From positions 62,001 to 126,000 of the forward strand of contig CAYMRX010000006.1 of NCBI GenBank assembly GCA_964393035.1: 64,000 nt of DNA, in the 5' to 3' direction. Shown here in pieces: positions 60,779 through 64,000 of the stretch. Under the pieces are notes generated by a model. The model made no database searches. It was given only the letters and a program-made list of their open reading frames with translations, and had not been told where the DNA came from. The DNA is from Tabrizicola_A sp964393035 (lineage in GTDB: Bacteria > Pseudomonadota > Alphaproteobacteria > Rhodobacterales > Rhodobacteraceae). The position numbers and the translations under genes are program-made. Numbering within the stretch: the first letter of the stretch is position 1; every line of letters starts with the position of its first letter.

Positions 60779-61897
60779 TCATTTGACCTCCAGCCAGCGC
60801 TGTTCTTTCGACGAGGTCTGGATGGTTTCCACCAAGGTCTGGATGCGCAGCCCTTTGCGGAAGTTGAAGGGTTCAGGTGATATCCCGGCGATGGCCTGCA
60901 CATAGCCCGCGACCTCGATGGCCTTCAGGTCGTTGAAGCCGAGTTGGTGCCCGGCGGCGACACAGAACAACCCATAGGGGGCATGGTCCGGCCCGGCCTC
61001 GATCCGGCGAAAGCCTTGGCGGCCCTTGATATCGGCGGTGTTGAAATAGTTCAGGACGTTGAAATGCTCCTGACTGAAGGCCAGTGCGCCCTTGGTGCCG
61101 TAGATTTCAAAGTCATGCTGCATCTTGCGACCGGTGGCGATCCAGTTGCCCTCGATGCTGCCGGTGGCCCCATTTTCAAAACGCAGGAAGGCACGGCCCA
61201 GGTCGTCCACCTCCACCTTGCGGGTGCCGCCCTTGCCGTCGGGGCGTTCCGCGATCATGGTCACGCAATCGCCCATCACACGGGTAATCGGCCCGCACAG
61301 GAATTCCGCCGTCGCCAGCGCGTGACTGCCGATATCGGCCAGCGCCCCGCCGCCCGCCGCATCATGCCGAAAGGTGAAAGGGCCACCCGCATCGGCCATG
61401 TAATCTTCGCAGTGAATACCGCGATAGCCGCGGATCTCGCCCAATTCGCCAGCGGCAATCATCTCACGGGCAAGGCCCAGCATCGGGTTGCACAGATAGT
61501 TGAACCCGACTTGGGTTTTCACTCCCGCCGCCTCTGCGGCAAGCGCCATCTCATCGGCGTCTTGCGCCAAAGGCGCGAGCGGCTTTTCGCAATAGACATG
61601 CTTGCCCGCCCGGATCGCGGCCAAGGCCATTTCCTTGTGCAGCGCATTCGGCGCGGTGATCGACACCACATCAATTTCGGGGTTTTCCACGATGTCCTGC
61701 CAGCGTGTCGTGGCATGGGCAAAGCCAAAGGCTGCCTGCGCCCGCGCGGCAGCCTCAACCGTCACATCGGCAACGGTGTGCAATTCCAACCCAAAGGCCA
61801 GATCAAAGACCTTGGGCGCTGCGCTAAAGCCAAACACATGGGCTTTGCCCATGAAACCCGTGCCAATCAGGCCAATGCGCAGGGTGGGTTTGGTCAT
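60779..61897 (-). CDS. Gfo/Idh/MocA-family oxidoreductase
   Basis: 372 residues. Rossmann domain LRIGLIGTGFMGKAHVFGF, dinucleotide site continuing to EIDVVSITAPNALHKEMALA, and the family Lys in GKHVYCEKPLAPLAQDADEM (EKP). The C-terminal alpha/beta domain has FRHDAAGGGALADIGSHAL with the catalytic Asp/His. It is probably an NAD(P)-dependent dehydrogenase for a cyclic polyol or sugar; the substrate is not identifiable. Confidence 0.87.
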   Translation of the reverse strand: MTKPTLRIGLIGTGFMGKAHVFGFSAAPKVFDLAFGLELHTVADVTVEAAARAQAAFGFAHATTRWQDIVENPEIDVVSITAPNALHKEMALAAIRAGKHVYCEKPLAPLAQDADEMALAAEAAGVKTQVGFNYLCNPMLGLAREMIAAGELGEIRGYRGIHCEDYMADAGGPFTFRHDAAGGGALADIGSHALATAEFLCGPITRVMGDCVTMIAERPDGKGGTRKVEVDDLGRAFLRFENGATGSIEGNWIATGRKMQHDFEIYGTKGALAFSQEHFNVLNYFNTADIKGRQGFRRIEAGPDHAPYGLFCVAAGHQLGFNDLKAIEVAGYVQAIAGISPEPFNFRKGLRIQTLVETIQTSSKEQRWLEVK

Positions 61898-62050
61898 CTA
61901 AGCCTGTCCTTGTTGTGATTTGCGTCCTCGGCGGGCGGTTTGGGGATATGAGGCGAAAAAATTGCCCTGCAAAAGGGAAAAAATGGATTGCCCCGCTGCG
62001 GAGGCGCGCGGTTCCGCCGCACAGGGCCGCGATCCGGGCGGGGCCAAAGA

Positions 62051-62083
62051 AAAACGCCCGCGAGGCAGGCTCGCGGGCGTTCG
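62051..62083 (-). terminator. Rho-independent terminator after the binding-protein gene
   Basis: On the minus strand AACGCCCGCGAG, loop CCTGC, CTCGCGGGCGTT and further T residues. It lies about 20 bases past the stop of the downstream-coordinate gene. Confidence 0.85.
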
Positions 62084-62101
62084 GGTTTGGGTGAAACCGG
62101 A

Positions 62102-63160
62102 TCAGAAGCCGGTTTTGATAAGTTCGAATTCCTCGATCATCTTGGCGCGCAATTCGGCCGAAGTCGGCGACTGCATGAACAGGATCGAGCCTTCCGGCAG
62201 CGGGTCGAGATAGGCATTCTTGATCGCGTCGGCCGGAAGTTTGGCCATGGCGGCATCGTTCGAGGTGGCGTAGCCGATGCTATCCACCACGGCGGCGGTG
62301 CCTTCGTCGGACAGGACCGAGTTCACAAAGTCATAAACCTTGTCTTCGTTGCCGGGGCCGTCCTTCATGTTGACATAGCCGCAGAACCAGGTGGCGACGC
62401 CTTCCTTCGGGGTGCGGTTGAAACCGACGGGGAAGTTTTCATCCTGCAACAGCGCCACGCCGTCGTTCCACGACCAAGCGACCTGCACCTCGCCCGACGC
62501 CATCAGTTGCGTCATTTCCGCAGGATCCGCCCAATAGGCGCGCACATTCGGATGCACCTCGCGCAGCCAGGCGGCCGCGGCGGCGAATTGTTCATCCGTC
62601 ACATTGTCCCAAGAGGTGACGCCGGTGGCGAGCAAGGCCAGCGACCAGACGTCATCGGACGAATCGGGCAGCGAGATGCGGCCGGCATATTTCGGGTCCT
62701 TGAAGACCTGAAGCGTCGAGACGTCTTCGGCGGGCACATCGGTGGTGTTATAGGCAATCGCCGAATAGCCGTAATCAAGCGGCAGGAACCACAGGCCCTG
62801 ATCGTCCTTCAGCACCGGGTTTTCCATCATGCGCGGGGCAAGAGAGGCGAAGGCTTCGATCTTGGAGGTATCCCAAGGCTCGATCAGGCCCGCGTCGCGG
62901 TAGCGCGGCAGGGCAGAGGAGCAGGGGTGGGCCACATCGGCACGAAAGCCCGACGAGACTTTCTGAAACGCCTCATCGTCATCGCCAAAGAAGGCATAGA
63001 TCGGCGCATCGCCATGTTTGGCGGCATATTGGGCATAGGCGCCGGGGATTTCCCAGCCTGCCCAGTCGAACACGGTCATTTCGCTATCGGCGGCTTGGGC
63101 GGCGGCACCAAAGCTCAGCGCGGCGGCTGTGGTGGCAAGGAATACGGAGAATTTGGTCAT
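62102..63160 (-). CDS. ABC transporter substrate-binding protein, spermidine/putrescine (PotD) type
   Basis: 352 residues with a Sec signal peptide (VFLATTAAALSFGAAAQAA, cleavage about 23). The mature part begins MTVFDWAGWEIPGAY, and contains ADVAHPCSSALPRYRDAGLI, IAYNTTDVP and VQVAWSWNDGVALLQDENFP, matching PotD/PotF-like binding proteins. The permease and ATPase genes are not in view; they may lie beyond the right edge or elsewhere. ATG 63160 is chosen because it starts the signal peptide. Confidence 0.85.
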   Translation of the reverse strand: MTKFSVFLATTAAALSFGAAAQAADSEMTVFDWAGWEIPGAYAQYAAKHGDAPIYAFFGDDDEAFQKVSSGFRADVAHPCSSALPRYRDAGLIEPWDTSKIEAFASLAPRMMENPVLKDDQGLWFLPLDYGYSAIAYNTTDVPAEDVSTLQVFKDPKYAGRISLPDSSDDVWSLALLATGVTSWDNVTDEQFAAAAAWLREVHPNVRAYWADPAEMTQLMASGEVQVAWSWNDGVALLQDENFPVGFNRTPKEGVATWFCGYVNMKDGPGNEDKVYDFVNSVLSDEGTAAVVDSIGYATSNDAAMAKLPADAIKNAYLDPLPEGSILFMQSPTSAELRAKMIEEFELIKTGF

Positions 63161-63498
63161 GGGAACCCTCGGCTGTTGGTTGGGGGCCTTTTGGTTTGCG
63201 GCCCTTCCTGCCCTATCACTTGGGGAAAATTTCGACGCTTGCAAGCGTCGAGATATGTCCTTTGCCAAAAACTGCCGCGAAAAACCGGGTGTGGGGCGGC
63301 TGGCTTGGGGGTTTACGGCACAAAAACCGGCGTTTAGGCTACCGGCGACGCTGCGCGGTCTGACTGCGCGACCTTACGGAGCGGCGTCTGCTGCGCGGGG
63401 CCATCCCGGCGGCTTGGCGGGAAGACCTGCCACGGGTCTGGTTGGGGCAATGCCGCGCGGGCCCGTCTTGATGGCAACCACATGACAGGACCCGTCCT
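63161..63498. promoter_or_regulatory. Divergent intergenic region between binding protein and aminotransferase
   Basis: 338 bp without a gene, between divergently transcribed genes. It holds the palindrome listed below and GC-rich inverted repeats; promoters for both genes are expected but no clear -10/-35 pair was fixed. Confidence 0.45.
63232..63251. promoter_or_regulatory. 20-bp perfect palindrome, candidate operator
   Basis: Half-site TCGACGCTTG followed by its exact reverse complement. Such a symmetric site about 70 bases upstream of the binding-protein start suits a dimeric repressor of the LacI, GntR or TetR type. No second copy was noticed. Confidence 0.55.
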
Positions 63499-64000
63499 AT
63501 GACCAAATCGCTTGATCTCGAGTTTGTCCGCCGCCAGTTTCCGGCGTTTTCCTCGCCCGTTTTGTCCAGCCATGCGTTTTTTGAAAACGCGGGCGGCAGC
63601 TATCCGTGCCAACAGGTCGTGGACCGGCTGCACCGCTTTTACCTTGACCGCAAGGTGCAGCCCTATGGCCCCTATCCGGGGGCGCAGGCAGGTGGCGCCG
63701 AAATGGACGAGGCCCGCACGCGCCTTGCCGCGATGATGGGCGTGAAGCGCGAGGAGGTCAGCTTCGGCCCCTCGACCTCGGCCAACACCTATGTGCTGGC
63801 CCAAGGCGTGCGGCAGTGGCTGCGCGGGGCAAATGCGGCGATTGTCGTGACCAATCAGGACCATGAGGCCAATTCCGGCGTCTGGCGGCGCTTGGCCGAT
63901 GAGGGGATCGAGGTGCGGGAATGGGCATTGGACCCCGCCACCGGCAGCCTTGATCTGGCCGATCTGCGCAAACATCTGGCCGATGGCCGGGTAAAGCTGG
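63499..64000 (+). CDS. Class V aminotransferase/cysteine desulfurase-like protein, 3' end outside the window
   Basis: 167 residues visible from the ATG at 63499. VRRQFPAF, SHAFFENAGGSYPCQQVVDRL, GAEMDEARTRLAAMMGVKRE and VSFGPSTSANTYVLAQGV follow the N-terminal half of PLP-dependent class V enzymes; NQDHEANSGVWRRLADEGIE also fits. The PLP Lys is beyond the edge. It is divergent from the polyamine-type binding protein, so a joint catabolic role is possible. Confidence 0.78.
   Translation, partial: MTKSLDLEFVRRQFPAFSSPVLSSHAFFENAGGSYPCQQVVDRLHRFYLDRKVQPYGPYPGAQAGGAEMDEARTRLAAMMGVKREEVSFGPSTSANTYVLAQGVRQWLRGANAAIVVTNQDHEANSGVWRRLADEGIEVREWALDPATGSLDLADLRKHLADGRVKL

Noticed and set aside
1..64000. 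CRISPR arrays, tRNA and rRNA genes
   Set aside because: No regularly spaced repeats and no tRNA cloverleaf or rRNA sequence were recognised by eye; only the tRNA-like part of the tmRNA was found.

Overview
The window reads as chromosome of an alphaproteobacterium of the Rhodobacter/Paracoccus group (Rhodobacteraceae). This rests on gene content: a circularly permuted two-piece tmRNA, an alphaproteobacterial SspB, the small zeta inhibitor of F1-ATPase, purC-purS-purQ, and fumC followed by DUF4169 and ribbon-helix-helix genes. No 16S rRNA or tRNA gene was recognised, so the genus is left open.

Bases 1-36,000 are an accessory, mosaic surface-polysaccharide island. It opens with insertion-sequence debris: an IS110 transposase missing its C-terminus and a decayed IS3 element. 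Then come a Wzz-like co-polymerase and a Wza-like export lipoprotein, a phosphomannomutase, and a complete CDP-4-keto-3,6-dideoxyglucose pathway (ddhD, rfbF, rfbG, rfbH). A tight four-gene module follows: HpcH/HpaI-type aldolase, HAD phosphatase, thiamine-diphosphate enzyme and NAD-dependent reductase. The best reading is a branched 3,6-dideoxy sugar of the yersiniose type. Next are a Wzx flippase with two G9 tracts, three family-2 glycosyltransferases, a hexapeptide acetyltransferase and another epimerase. A GDP-D-glycero-alpha-D-manno-heptose pathway comes next: a three-domain HddC-GmhB-kinase fusion, then HddA and GmhA, with IS5-family elements in between. A Wzy/EpsG-like polymerase, the dTDP-rhamnose genes rfbCBDA and a YdcF-like protein close the locus. 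Three nucleotide-sugar systems (CDP, GDP, dTDP) thus feed one Wzx/Wzy-type assembly line. The initiating glycosyl-1-phosphate transferase is not in the window. The right edge of the island carries a tyrosine recombinase, a divergent XRE regulator and two coupled unknown genes.

From about 36,000 onward the sequence is GC-rich and looks like conserved backbone. It holds a 2OG-Fe(II) oxygenase with a LysR regulator; a betaine-homocysteine methyltransferase; an MprF-like protein; the ATPase zeta subunit; purC, purS, a zinc alcohol dehydrogenase and purQ; a DctB/DctD two-component pair whose regulator lacks the sigma-54 GAFTGA loop; RNase E; TusA; CcdA; a membrane-embedded alpha/beta hydrolase coupled to a cytochrome P450; fumC with two tiny genes; a phospholipid-type methyltransferase; SspB; a chromate operon; the tmRNA; a Gfo/Idh/MocA oxidoreductase; a polyamine-type binding protein; and the 5' part of a class V aminotransferase running off the right end.

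All function calls come from reading motifs in the translated sequence; no database search was possible. Where a start codon was moved from the longest open frame, the reason is given in the entry.
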